Positions 33,943 to 45,830 of a stretch of 64,000 bases of DNA are shown here, one piece after another. How positions within the stretch are numbered: position 1 is the first letter of the stretch; every line of letters begins with the position of its first letter. The stretch comes from Laccaria trichodermophora (taxonomy: Eukaryota > Basidiomycota > Agaricomycetes > Agaricales > Hydnangiaceae). A program made the position numbers and the translations under genes. The notes below the pieces were generated by a model. The model ran no database searches. It was not told where the DNA came from and saw only the letters and a list, made by a program, of their open reading frames with translations. The stretch is from assembly GCA_018417955.1 (NCBI GenBank), contig JACTVC010000030.1, positions 310,001-374,000 of the forward strand, read 5' to 3'.

Positions 33943-34847
33943 TAGTGTTGCCGCAATGTAATGTACATTAAGTTTAATGTCGACCTTAAGGGCCATTATG
34001 CCCATATTTGGAGGCTTTAACAGGCTTTAAGGTGAGGTTTGGGTGAGGCAGTGTATGGCTGGGAATTACTGACCGTGGTCGCACCTCGAAAAAAGCTTGA
34101 AGTGATGTCATTGGAATAGGCGCTGGCCTCAGTCTTGTGCGTTCTGAGCAGTAGTCGACGCGTCGAGCAGTAGAAGTCGCGCTGAGGTCAAAAACTATCA
34201 GGATGTGCTCTCTCTAAGGCTGTTTATAAATTAGCACAGCCTGTACAGGACAGATGGCTATGTGTAGTATATAGTATCACCACACCCAAATGCAAAAAGC
34301 CAGCCACAGATCCCAACATGCGAAAACCTCCAAGAAAGGGACGTAAAGCAACAGCAAAGAATTTGACAGCAGCAGAGCCAGGGCCACTTTATGGCGTTGG
34401 ACCTGCAGACTTGAGCAAAACTGAAAATTACAACTTTAGATCACTGAGAACGTGACGTGCGGCACCCAAGAGATCTACCACTTCTGCCACTAGCGTCGTC
34501 TGGTATTTTGTGCGCTCATTTCAATCAAAGGATCTATCCCAGTTGATGAGTCTCCGTTTCCAACGATGTGCCCAAGACTTATTGTAACGAAGTATCAACA
34601 GGTTTCTCAAAAACGGGACCAACTCCATCACATGGACAAGACCAACGGCGTCGCACGCCGCACTTGCACAAGTTTCTATTAACCTCTATCTAAGTAGATT
34701 ATGTATATTATCGTAGTCCTCATACTAGTTTTGCGATGGCCTTATAGATTTCCAAATTCGGAGGGCACTTTAAGGTCCCATTAAGGTACTTTAAGGCCAG
34801 AAATATCCGGCCTTAAATTCCATCAAGCATCCATTGCAGCAACACTA
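33943..34847. mobile_element. hAT-like non-autonomous element (905 bp)
   Basis: Ends are TAGTGTTGCCGCAATG and its inverse with one mismatch (CATTGCAGCAACACTA). A perfect 8-bp duplication CTTGAGTC lies at 33935-33942 and 34848-34855. No long frame; AAGGCCTTAAG-type words occur near both ends. It interrupts the right arm of the Mutator-like element. Confidence 0.85.
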
Positions 34848-34979
34848 CTTGAGTCCTTAGTTTTGTTTATTTGTTCAGTCCCATCAATGATCACATCATA
34901 AGATTTGTCATACTGCTAATAGTATGTAGAGGCTCATCGAGCGATACGAGTGGCTGCTTTTAGGAGCCTGCCTTTCAGC

Positions 34980-35439
34980 TTTCTAAATTTCCACCATTAC
35001 CGTAACATATCCCGTCACCGGCTTAGTACCGCCCATCAGTATGAAAATCAAAAGATAATACATGGCACATGACACAGTTACCCACCACCCCCATTCATTT
35101 TCAAATCCGAATCATCCCTATCCATCTTCGTCTTTGTGGTCTTCGCAAGAACTGTGCTCTCGGTCGTCCACATCCTCATCGGCAAGACAGCCAAAGTGCT
35201 GAGGATTGTCTCGATTTGGCAGGCAGCTGGACCGTGGTGTCTTGGCCTAGATTAGGCGCCTAGTTGGTAGAGGGACAGGACAGGTGCGTGCGGTAGGGGT
35301 TAACGTCTGAGGACTTTGATGGTGGAGGTCGTGATGGCTGCAAGCGTTGAACGTTGAACGCTAGAATATTGAAGCCTAAACAGACAGGCTCGTGGAGAGT
35401 CGCCAGCGGAGACAAATACATCTATCCTGCATCCGCCAC
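34980..35439. other. Gene-free junction between mobile cluster and kinase copy d
   Basis: No frame of note and no repeat recognised. From about 35300 the minus strand continues open out of the kinase fragment but no longer resembles the kinase (Gly-rich, then random), so the breakpoint of the kinase fragment is near 35440. Confidence 0.4.
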
Positions 35440-38400
35440 CTCCAAATATTCGCACTACCTTTCCGTTGAGGGCGACAGTTGTCGTCGCCTCTGAGATGGG
35501 TCGCACTTGATCTGCTAGGTTAGATGCCATTTTCTGCAAAAGAGACATTAGACACGGCCAAGAGGAAGGCTGAAGAAAGAATTACATTGACGTTTCTCGT
35601 TAAGTTGGCCCACGTCCCTTGGACACCTTCAACCTTGGCTTGACCACCCAAAATGCCATGAGTTCCGACTTCCAGAGCCACTTGGGTTACTTCTGCTGCG
35701 AATGTTGATAACTAGTCTACCATAGAGTTGACAGTGCCTGGAGAGGAAGGAGATCAGGATCAATGCTCGGGCAAGTGAGGAAACGCCCACCTTTCAAAGT
35801 CGACATTTCACCTTCTACCGAGATTTCGATCTTCTGGGTTAGATCCCCACGAGCCACAGCGGTGGTGACCTTGGCTATGGAACGCACTTGGTCTGTTAGC
35901 GATGAACACATTCTATTTACCTGTGAGACGGCGCAGTGGTCAGTACGTGTAGGAAGATAAGATAAGGATGGGGATGACCAGCAAAGGCGCGTAGAGAGAT
36001 AAGGAGAGGGCAAAGGTGGGTCAGGCCGACCTGATGAAGGAGGGGTGCAAGCGAAGGACGGTGGGTCACAGTAGAAAGGAGCAACAAGTCATGGGAACAT
36101 AAACGAGGAAGGAAAAGACAAAAGTTTGGAAACCTCGTAGGAGGTGTGGAACGACAATGAAAGTAAGCCCAACAACGCCTAAACACGAAGCGCAACAAAA
36201 GGAAGGAGAGAAGGAAGGCGAAGGACACTGGGTCATAGTAGAGGGGAGCAAAATGTGATGAGAACAAAAACGAGGAAGAAAGTGGGGGGAAAAGGGCAAA
36301 GGTTCGGAAACGTCGTAGGAGACATAGAACGACGATGAAAGTAAGCCCAACAACGCCTAAACACAAAACCCGACACGAGAAAAGAAAAGAAGAAAAAACA
36401 CACATTCCGAACCAACTCGAACCAAACTCCCTCAACATCCGGTACATGCGCCTGACCTCCCAATTTGCCTTGACTTCCGACTTCGAGTGTTACACGTGTG
36501 ACTTCTGCTGCCAGTGCCCGTAGTCTAAGAATCCGTTAGTCTTAGAGTTTGACGGTAGGTGGAAAGAAAGCGCAAAAGCAAAGGCTTAAGCCCTTTATAA
36601 GATCAAGAAGTTGCTTCATAACACGTCGATCCCTTTCTTTTGCACCATCCGACGCACCCTTCGCCGCTCCAGCGAAGAGAAAAGCTCACCTAACGACCAT
36701 ACCATTAACCGTATTCTTCAAATCCAAAATCTCACCCCTGGCATCAACCTCGATCTGCTTGGACAAATCGCCAAGTGCGACTGCTTTCGTTACTTTTGCG
36801 ATTGATCGGACCTACGAAAGGAAGGTGGGTTAGGATGAGTTCAAGTCTAGAGCGGATGAGCGGGCAAGGGTGGAAGGGAGGAGGAAGACAGAAGGTAAAG
36901 GAGGAAGGTGTGTGAAGAAAGCGGATGATGAAGAGTAAAGATGGGGTGGATAAGAGGGAGGGAGGTCATGGTCGACGAGATGAGAGGAAGGCAGAAGGCA
37001 GAGGAGAGATGAGAAGGGAGCGAGCACGGGTCGGAAAATGAGAAAGAGAAAGAGAAGTGATCAAACCCGGGGGGTTAAGAAAGGGGAGTAAGAGGCCGGC
37101 AAAGTTGGGAGAGGGAGTGGCGAAGTAAGGGGAGAGTAGTGTAGTGTAGTGTATCGAGGTGAAGGTGATATAGCAACATGTGAAGAAGGAAGAGGTGTGC
37201 AAGGTGTGGGCGAAGTTGATGAAAGAAGTATGTAAAACGTGCAAAGGAAAGAAGCAAAACATGGGAAAGAGGGGGGCAAAACGCGGAAAAGTGAGGGACC
37301 GGGAAAAGAGGGAGAGCGAATGGCAAAGTGAGGGGACGCGTGATGCAGAGGTAATAAGGTGAAATGTGAAGAGAGAAGAAGCATGCAAGGTGCGGGCGAA
37401 ATCGATGAAAGAAGTGTGTAGAACGTGCAAGAGAGGGAAGCAAAAAGCGCAAAAGAAGAATGTAAAACGTGCAGAAGATGATAAAAACAAAAGAGGAGAT
37501 GAGAAAAAGGTCTTGTCCGAATATTGTGCCCCGAAAAAACGAGCATCCTCCAAAAACCGGGGTCCAAAAAAGACGGGAAAAAAAGGAAAGAAACATACCT
37601 GAGAGGTTAAATTCGCCGCCAACTTGTTCACAACACCGGTCAATTCGCGCCATGTGCCTTCGACGTCTGGAACGAGCGCTTGTCCGCCTAGTTTACTGTG
37701 GAAGACTAAGGTTAGCTATTTATCATCGGAGCAGGAGATGGGAGTAATGGGACGTAAACAGAAGCATGGAAAGTGGCTCGAAGCAAAGAAAGGGAAAGGA
37801 AGAAACACAACATACCCCTCCGTCCCAACCTCCTGCGAAACACGCGTAACCTCTTTAGCAAACTGTCCTAATTTATCGACCTATCCTTCATCAGCGATCA
37901 CATCACAAGAATTAAAAACGACACACACCATAGTATTAATAACATCCTTCAACTGAACCATAACAACTCCCTGCACAGGAACCGTAATCTTCTGACTCAA
38001 ATCCCCTCTCGCAACAGCATTACAAACCCTCGCCACATCCTGCACCTGCGCCTTCAAAAGCTTCAACTCCTCCACAGCGCTCATCCCACTCTCAAACGCC
38101 GCTGCTGCCAACGGACCCATCGGTATAATCATCGGACTAGATCCAAGAGGCACGTCAGGGGACGAGGCGGTCGAGGAGGAAGAGTAAAAGGGGATGATAA
38201 GCGGATCAGAGACGGTTTTGCCGCATGTTGGGCAGTGGGCGTGGGCTGTTGGTGGTGCTGAGGATGAGTTGAATGGGTGGGAGGCGAAGGAGGCGGCTCT
38301 CATTGAGCCATAGGCACGAGAAAAGGCCTTTGAGGGGTCGATGGAGGAGGAGGAAATGCCATCGAGTGAGATGGTCATTCCGTTTGCCCTTGCGGCTGTT

Positions 38401-38824
38401 GATAAGTTCTGCGATTCCGCAGGTGGGGTACGGTCCGCTGAGTGGTCAGCGGTAGAATCACCGTTGGTCGTCGTATTCGTCTCATCTTCCTTCTCTTCCA
38501 CTTGTTTATTCTATCCAACATCATCATCAGCCTTTTTCTTCGATTATCACGAAAAACGAAACCAACCACTGTCTTCCACTGATCTCCGTCTCCGTCCCCG
38601 TCTTCCTTGAATTTGGCACCCTTATTGATACCACCAATCGATACAACAGCAGCTTCAGCATCCCACATCCTCTTCGCAACCACACCCAAACTCTTCAAGA
38701 TCATCTCCGTCTGCCAGTCTGCGGGGCCATCGTACCGCGGGATTGGTGCCCCTGGGAAAGGACCGAGCTCATATATGGACAGGAGGGCGACGAGGTGCGA
38801 TCGGAAGGGGTCCGTCGTCGCCAT
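35440..38824 (-). pseudogene. Group III (poly-HAMP) hybrid histidine kinase, 5' part, copy d (best preserved, truncated)
   Basis: The start at 38824 (MATTDPFRSHLVALLSIYEL) and second exon (about 38501-37920) with CPTCGK lead into HAMP 1 (VARVCNAVARGDLSQKITVP). Later exons give FAKEVTRVSQEVGT (about 37840), [20 protein letters not shown] (about 37680), HAMP 2 ([20 protein letters not shown], to 36815), GGQAHVPDVEGVWFEL (about 36430), HAMP 3 ([20 protein letters not shown], about 35900), [20 protein letters not shown] (about 35620) and a broken HAMP 4 (NLADQVRPISEATTTVAL, 35539). HAMP chains tune the osmotic and fungicide response of Nik1/Os-1-type kinases. The sequence breaks off before HisKA, HATPase and receiver domains, so no kinase can be made. 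Exon borders are approximate. Confidence 0.82.
36830..37600. repeat. Polypurine-rich intron-like tract in kinase copy d
   Basis: About 770 bp of A/G-dominated plus strand between two kinase exons, the counterpart of 7800-8340. It contains repeated words GAAGAAAG, GTGCAAG and GGGAAAAGAGGGAG. Confidence 0.6.
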
Positions 38825-39014
38825 GGCTGGCGTTTGGTCAGTGGGATGGTGGTGGGAAGCAGAAGTGGAGTGAGTATATTAGGGTGGCTGTAACTAGGCG
38901 CGTGACACAGTTCCAATTTGATGAGATCACAAGGGTTATATAGCGCCAAAATTCGTAGAGACCTGATATAGACGCGCAATTTGGTAACAGCTATTCAAAA
39001 ACCACACATCTATA

Positions 39015-39275
39015 TCACCCAACGTGCAGGTAAAATCCAACGATAATCTGTCGGTCACTTTTCGGATCATATTCCTGGAGTCGAAGGTCTTCTACCCTCA
39101 CTGCTCCACGCACGATGCAAAGGACTTCAAGTTCCATTGTGATCCTGAAGATATCTGATTTGCACGATACTTTTATCGGATGATCATCCATAAACTCGGA
39201 CACTGTCGCCGCGGAGGCGTGAGCTTCTTGCTTTTGTTCCAAATCTTGGGGTCCAGAATACTTGAGATGGGTCAT
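39015..39275 (-). CDS. Short conserved frame of unknown function, copy d
   Basis: An 86-codon minus-strand frame matching the one at 9769-9996 at nearly every residue (SEFMDDHPIKVSCKSDIFRI, RGAVRVEDLRLQE). It lies about 190 bp upstream of kinase copy d on the same strand. It may be an upstream exon or a separate small gene; no domain is recognised. Confidence 0.3.
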   Translation of the reverse strand: MTHLKYSGPQDLEQKQEAHASAATVSEFMDDHPIKVSCKSDIFRITMELEVLCIVRGAVRVEDLRLQEYDPKSDRQIIVGFYLHVG

Positions 39276-40406
39276 ACTTCAAAAGAATTGTAAGTTGTTG
39301 CCCGCTGAGAGGGATACGATAAAGACAGATACAGTTCTGGTACCCGAAAACAATCGATCGACGATCACCAAATTCGGAAACACATGAACGTGGGCAGCCT
39401 GTAACCTATATCATAATACCAGAGGAATCAAAAATTGATAAATGTGTACAAGGGATCAAGCAAAAACCCACAGCAGCGAGAGGGATGTACCTCAAACCTC
39501 GTAGCTAAACTTCAAGTGTCGACCAACAGCAGTGGGAAAAATTGCATTGCTGAACGGTGCCAAAAGTGCGCTTCAACGCTACAACCAAAACAAAACCTTG
39601 AACCAAAGTTAGCTAGATACCGCGTCAGAGCAGCCCGTAGTACGCACCAGTTCAACTACCGCGTTTTGAAAATTTCGGTTAAAAGGCTATCAATTAGACG
39701 GGGACAGGAAGGACAGGGAGGATCGCTGAGCCTATGCTTGTCCCAATACGCGACAAGAGGGTTCGTTGAAAGGATCATACTTTTACTCCCACTATTGACG
39801 CTCGGAGACAAGAAAATATTTCACGTCCCAACTCTGTGTCATACGGAGCGACTTGCTTTCTGGCAAAGTCATGCTTGATCTTCTTGAAGATTTTCAAGAA
39901 AAGCCCACATCCAGAAGAGAAGACACGAACGAGTAAGTATGGCTGAAGCTTTGACATCCCGCGCTGCGTTCGAGATTTTGGAGACAGACAAAGCGGCCGG
40001 CCTGCTTTCTTGGGAGAGCTGAATCACAAGAGAAGTCACCGCTATCATGCAGATGACTTGAATCGGACTAGATCTGGGATTGCCAGTGAAGCTTGAACAT
40101 AACAACTTCGAACTTGCTTCGAACGCCCGACGTAGGTGCAGTAATTGTGTCAACAGTAAGTATGCGGAGCCAACCGTGGGTGTGTAGAATGACTATCGAT
40201 CCGCAGCCACATCGCCAAGTGGTCTAAGAGGCGCTGGTGCGACTAAATGAGCAAGGAACGTTCAGGAGAGGGCGGGGATAAGAGGAACTTGAATTCCCAC
40301 CAAACAAAACAACACACAGATCAAGGTGTTTGCCGAGTGCTGTGCTCAACACGTGGCAGGATTGGGGGTCTCCTGGCATCTGTCACTCATCTCTTTCCTT
40401 CGCCCT
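39276..40406. other. Upstream region of NLR copy 3
   Basis: Homologue of 9997-11100, gene-free. It has a minisatellite unit (about 39470), the conserved GAGCTGAATCACAAGAGAAG segment (about 40015) and the tRNA-like start CGCCAAGTGGTCTAAGAGGC (40205-40230). Small indels relative to 10500-10700 break every frame that spans it. Confidence 0.5.
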
Positions 40407-40408
40407 TA

Positions 40409-41150
40409 CAGCCATGTGCGGAACATAGGGCGCGGCATGATTTTTTTTTTTTCGCCAAATAAACAAACAGATTTATGTATTATCTATGTAGCACGCTCAA
40501 GAGTCGTCCATTCGGCTTGAAATTAGATCCATTCGACGCCGATTTCAAATCTGCACACATTGATGTGCCCATGTTCCGTCGACCGCAAGAAATAACCACC
40601 GTACTGTCAGAAGCGATCATCTGTGATGTTTGATACACAACATCCACACTTCAACGTTCCCGCTGCGTCTTTTGGGCAGCTCAGACCTTCAGGTCAAGTT
40701 TCTGAAGGAGGGGCATTATTGTAAGCTTCATTGTGGTGCTTTATCCTGCTTGATCAATGATTCCGGAAGAGCGGACGTGGCCTGACCCATTCATGCCCTG
40801 CAACCTGTGACATAATTCAGATGGATTGAAGGGGGCAGCAGCTTTACAAATGTATATCAAGGTCAACGTGCAGACAGGGTGGACGAGAATCAAGGCTGGA
40901 GGCTGCCACGTCAACGTCCCTCTTACAGTTTTGTCATGTACACAATTACACATTCATTTATTCTTCGCAGTGAAAAATTATATACTCTCAGATGCAGATT
41001 CAAAATGTGCGTTGAATGGATCTAATTTCAAGCCGAATGGACAACCTTTGAGCGTGCTACATAGAGAATACTTTGCAGCTACATAAATCTGTTTGTTTAT
41101 TTGGCGAAAAAAAAAAAATCATGCCGCGCCCTATGTTCCGCACATGGCTG
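40409..41150. mobile_element. MITE with long inverted repeats, TA target (742 bp)
   Basis: The two ends are exact inverted copies for about 70 bp starting CAGCCATGTGCGG, and similar for roughly 150 bp, with a T-run/A-run inside each. TA lies at both sides (40407-40408 and 41151-41152). The orthologous site upstream of NLR copy 2 (near 11128) is empty. TA duplication fits Tc1/mariner. It ends 42 bp before the start codon of NLR copy 3. Confidence 0.85.
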
Positions 41151-41192
41151 TAAATTCCTGCCATCTTCTAGTATTGTCTACTTCGATTCACT

Positions 41193-44100
41193 ATGACCAA
41201 AACGAATATTTTGCCAGGCGCTCATGACTGTGTAGTGAGCGGTACAATCAACGCAGCTAGAATCGTGCGTAAATCAGTCAGGTACTCATAGCGCAAGCTG
41301 ATGGCATACATTTCTTGCAGATTAACATCAATAACAACTTTGGTGGCAGAGCGACATCCGACGTGGTCATTCCCCTTGTTCCGAACCCAAGCACTCGCTT
41401 CACAGGCTGGATGGAGATTATTGCAAAACTCAAGGAACATTTTTCTGTTAATCCCACTGATGGGTCTTGGAAGAGAAAGTACTTTTTATTGCATGGAATG
41501 GGGGGTATCGGAAAGACTCAGATTTGCTTGAAGTTTATTGAGATGTCTGACCAGTGAGCACATTATAACATATGCCTGACTATTTTTGTTGAAAGCCTAC
41601 TTTCCCCTGTTTTTCTATTGTTTTCTGGATTGATGCTTCCTCTGCTGGCACCATTCTACAGGGGCTTAAGGGTCTTTGTTTGCTTCCTGAAGCTAAGTCT
41701 TGCATGTTGGATGGTTCACCTGAGTCTGCTCTGCACTGGGTTGGCTCTTTGAAAGAGAACTTTGTAATGGTCTTCGATAATGCTGACATTCTGTCCCCTG
41801 CTGAGCTTGAGGCATATTTTCCACCTGGCCAGAGGGGAAACATTCTAATTACTAGTTGCAACTCTACCATGCAGTGCCTGATTTTACCTGAGAATTCTCT
41901 TGAGGTGACAGAGATGGAAGAGAGTGAAGCTATTTTGTTACTTTTGAGGGCTACTTGTCTGACTTCTTCCTGCATGGATTTCAAAGTTGAGGCATCTAAG
42001 ATTGTGAAGGAGCTTTGCTGCTTACCTCTTGCTATTGATCAGGCTGGTGCATTCATTGCTTCTGGAGCCACTAGTATTAGAGACTATCTTGATAAATATT
42101 TGCATCACCGAGAAACATTGCTATCACACTCAGAATTCACTGGAGCATCTAAATATAACAAAAGTGTCTATGGAACTTGGGAGTTGTCATACATGGAAAT
42201 CCAAAAGAGGGCTGGATCTGAAGATTTTCACAAGGCTAGAGCAGCTGACAGTGCATTATTTCTGTTGGGATTGTTTCTGTTTTGGCATCATGAGAGCATA
42301 AGTGAAGAAAATTTTGCTTATGCTGCTACTCAAAAAAAGGAAACATGCTCTCATCCTGACTTACCACTTGCACATTCTATCCTGGATTACAAATTGCTGT
42401 CTCTCAATAAGGATGGCACTTGGGATAATTTTATCTTTAAAGAAGGAGTTCGAGTCTTGCTATCTTTCTGCTTGATTAAGAAAACTTCATCTGATAATGT
42501 GCATAATATGCATCCACTGGTCCATGCATGGGGCATAGACAGGATGACTGTGAATGAAAGGCAAAAATGGTCTCTGATGGCATTTGCTATCTTGTCTGTG
42601 TCTCTAGAACATGATAAAAGTCAGTCATATGGCTTCAGGAGGTCTTTAGTAATACATGTCAAAAAAAGTATACAGCATATCAACCTTTACCTTGATGACA
42701 GTTATGAAAAATGTGGGTGGTTACTAAATGAGCAAGGATATTCAAGTGAAGCAGAGAAGCTGCAAATCCAAGTTCTGGATGCCAGAAATAAAACTCTTGG
42801 AGAAGAACATCCAGAAACAATCTTAGCCAAGGGAAAGCTTGGATGCACATACAGAGATCTGGGAAAATACACAGAAGCAGAGGAGCTGATAGTCCAGGTT
42901 CTGGATGCCAGAAAAAAAAGTTTGGGAGAAGAAGACCCAGCCACAATTTTAGCCATGGGAAATCTGGCATCCACATACCATGATCTTGGAAAACACACTC
43001 AAGCAGAGAAACTGGGGATTCAAGTTCTGGATGCCAGAATGAAAATCCTTGGAGAAGAACACCCAGGCACATTTTTAGCCATGGGAAATCTTGCAGCCAC
43101 ATACAGTTCTCTGGGAAAATACACAGAAGCAGAGAAGCTGGAGATCCAAGTTCTGAATGCCAAAAAAAAAATTGTTGGAGAAGAACATCCAGCCACAATT
43201 TTAGCCATGGGAAATCTGGCATCCACATACCATGATCTTGGAAAACACACTCAAGCAGAGAAGCTGGGGATTCAAGTTCTGGATGCCAGAATGAAAATCT
43301 TTGGAGAAGAACACCCAGCCACAATTTCAGCCACAGGAAATCTTGCAGCCACATACATTTCTCTGGGAAAATACACAGAAGCAGAGAAGCTGGGGATCCA
43401 AGTTCTGGATGCCAGAATGAAAATTCTTGGAGAAGAACATCCAGACACAATTTTAGCCATGGGAAATCTTGCATCCACATACAGTTCTCTGGGAAAATAC
43501 ATAGAAGCAGAGAAGCTGCAGATTCAAGTTCTGGATGCTGGAATGAAAATTCTTGGAGAAGAACACCCAGGGACAATTTTAGCAATGGCAGATCTTGCAT
43601 TCATATACCGTTGTCTGGGAAAATACACAGAAGCAGAGAAGCTGGAGATCCAAGTTCTGGATGCCAGAAAGAAAATTCTTGGAGAAAAACACCCAGGCAC
43701 AATTTTAGCTATGGGAAATCTTGCATCCACATACAGTTGTCTAGGAAAATACACAGAAGCAGAGAAGCTGGAGATCCAAGTTCTGGATGCCAGAATGAAA
43801 ATTCTTGGAGAAGAACACCCACATACAATCTTAGCTATGGAAAAACTTGCATCTACATACAGTGATTTGGGAAAACACACAGAAGCAGAGAAGCTGAAGA
43901 TTCAAGTTCTGGATGCCAGAAAAAACATTCTTGGAGAAGAACACCCAGGCACAATTTTAGCTATGGGACATCTTGCATACACATACACTGACCTTGGAAA
44001 ATACACAGAAGCAGAGAAGCTGAAGATTCAAGTTCTGGATGCCAGCAAAAATATTCTTGGAGAAGAACACCCACATACAATCTTAGCTATGGAAAAACTT

Positions 44101-44727
44101 GCATCTATGTACAGTGATTTGGGAAAAAACACAGATGCAGAGAAGCTGAATATCCAAGTCCTGGATGCCAGAAATAAGATTCTTGGAGAAGAACACCCAA
44201 AGACAATCTTATCCATGAGGAATCTTGCATGCACATACAGTAGTTTGGGAAAGCATAAAGAAGCAGAAACATTGTGGATTCAAGTTCTGCATTCCAGCAA
44301 TAAAATTCTTGGAAAAGAACATCCAGATATAATCTTAGCCATGGGAAATCTAGTATCCACATACAGTGATCTGGGAGAATACACAGAAGCAGAGAAGCTG
44401 GCAATTCAAGTTCTGGATTCCAGCAGCAAGATTCTTGGAGAAAAACACCCAGATACAATTAGGTCTATGATAAATTTAGCAGCAATACAGAAAGCCATGG
44501 GTCAATCCATGAAGGTGGACAATGCAGAGAACCAAGTTTTCAATACAAGCCACAGAATTTCTGTGACACAAGATATTGAAGGAGACAATGTGGACACTGG
44601 AGTTCCACATGCCAGCAACAGTGTTTTTGGAGAAGATGACTCTGATGCAGTAGGGGCTCCAGCACACCTTCCATCTATCACCAATGAGCATGATAAAATG
44701 GCTCATTCTCAAAAGAAAGGTATTTAG
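41193..44727 (+). pseudogene. NB-ARC/TPR NLR-like receptor, copy 3 (probably non-functional)
   Basis: Exons inferred from copy 2 are 41193-41264 (MTKTNILPGAHD), 41321-41553 (Walker A GMGGIGKTQ) and about 41610-44727. The first intron is normal (56 nt). The second keeps its GTGAGC donor but the acceptor CCCAG of copy 2 reads CCCTG here (41606-41609), and no nearby AG restores the phase. The sensor motif ITSRN has become ITSCN (CGC to TGC). The 1015-codon third exon is nevertheless open: Walker B VMVFDNAD, CLPLAID, MHPLVH and fourteen TPRs whose variable residues (HPGT, HPAT, HPHT) differ from copies 1 and 2. A MITE sits in its promoter. It could still be expressed from a downstream start or by non-canonical splicing. 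Confidence 0.75.
42755..44495 (+). repeat. 126-bp TPR-coding tandem repeats, copy 3 (14 units)
   Basis: Fourteen in-frame 126-bp units, less homogeneous than in copy 2. A 252-bp two-unit block is repeated (about 42957-43208 and 43209-43460, both starting GGAAATCTGGCATCCACATA or close to it). Confidence 0.85.
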
Positions 44728-45830
44728 TTATCCTGCTACTTATTTTTGACCATTTTTTGATGCTTATATTCCAAGGTCACCTCTTTTCCAATATTGGGAA
44801 GAAGATTTCAAATTTCAAATCCAAACCATTGCTTGGGATTCATAAGAAGAGGGGTGATGCAGCTCACTCTTGATGATTCCTCATGTAATTTCAAACTTGG
44901 GGTATTTGTTCACATCTTTCTAACTTGATATTAGGATACAGTACATATACATAGAAATTCCTACACAACCCATCATATTCCACCATACTCATGATGAATG
45001 TTGGATGTGCTTTGCAACTATGTTGTACTTTACTCATTCCTTATTTCTTCACTTCAACAACTGGTCCTACCACTTATATCATGTACAACTGGCTCCTACT
45101 AGGGAACAATTTCATAAACTTCTGTGAATACAATGAATTTTCCTTCATTCACAGCATCTGTTTCATTGCAAGTCTCTGCAGATACCACTTTATTCCATCC
45201 ATTGAATACTTCATTCTTGTCTCATTTCTCTGTCCAGCTACTTAAAAAGTCATTTCATTCCATCATGGCAGCTTCATGCAATATTTCAATCCTTCTGGGA
45301 TTTATTTCAATCAAGTATTCAGTGGTTGCATGACCTGTTGCCTAAAGTGGAAAATAAAATAAAAATGGTCCTGAATTTGTTTCAATTACCTTCTGAAGTG
45401 CTCCTGTTATGGAGATATTGGGTGAGAGATTTTTTTCACTGCTGGCTTTTTTTTTTTTTTTGCATCTAATTAGACAAGGATGAAAACCATTGAAATGCTT
45501 AGATAGAGACCAAAGAACAATAACAGGCAAATGTGGAGTCATCCAGGCACACTGTGTATCTGGAGAACCTATGGAAAAGGTGTCCACTTGTGATACCAAT
45601 GTCCTCCTAATCATTATGTGAAGTTGAACATATAGTAATACAAATGCCAAACTTAGCAAGTAATGTGTTTCAATGCATCAACACACACACCATCTCTTCT
45701 TCCCAAATGCCAACTCCACCTCTTCACTGAGCAGTATTGAAGACATTGTAGACTTGAAAATCCATGGACTTATGTCAGGTATGGTGTAATGGCTAACATT
45801 GCTAGTCTCATGCCCATTTGTTGCAGAGAG
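44728..45830. repeat. Conserved 3' flank of NLR copy 3
   Basis: Homologue of 1199-2260 and 14708-15625, with the same post-stop sequence, TTTCATTC-rich part, T-run (about 45447) and tRNA A-box-like GGTGTAATGGCTAACATTGC (about 45783-45802). Confidence 0.8.

Larger units (their letters stand above)
25588..34970. mobile_element. Mutator-like non-autonomous element, carrying nested insertions
   Basis: Ends are CAGGCTCCTAAAAGCAGCC and its inverse, flanked by a perfect 9-bp duplication CCTTTCAGC (25579-25587 and 34971-34979). Inverted arms of about 200 bp are visible: the left arm runs to about 25790; the right arm is made of 34856-34970, 33930-33942 and 26300-26378, because two younger elements interrupt it. 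Without those insertions the element is about 920 bp. Long TIRs with a 9-bp duplication are the hallmark of Mutator-like elements. It holds a gene fragment (25830-26267) and no transposase, so it resembles a Pack-MULE. Confidence 0.75.

Noticed and set aside
35440..38824. Functional hybrid histidine kinase
   Set aside because: HAMP domains are clear but HisKA, HATPase and receiver domains are absent and the frame decays near 35440.
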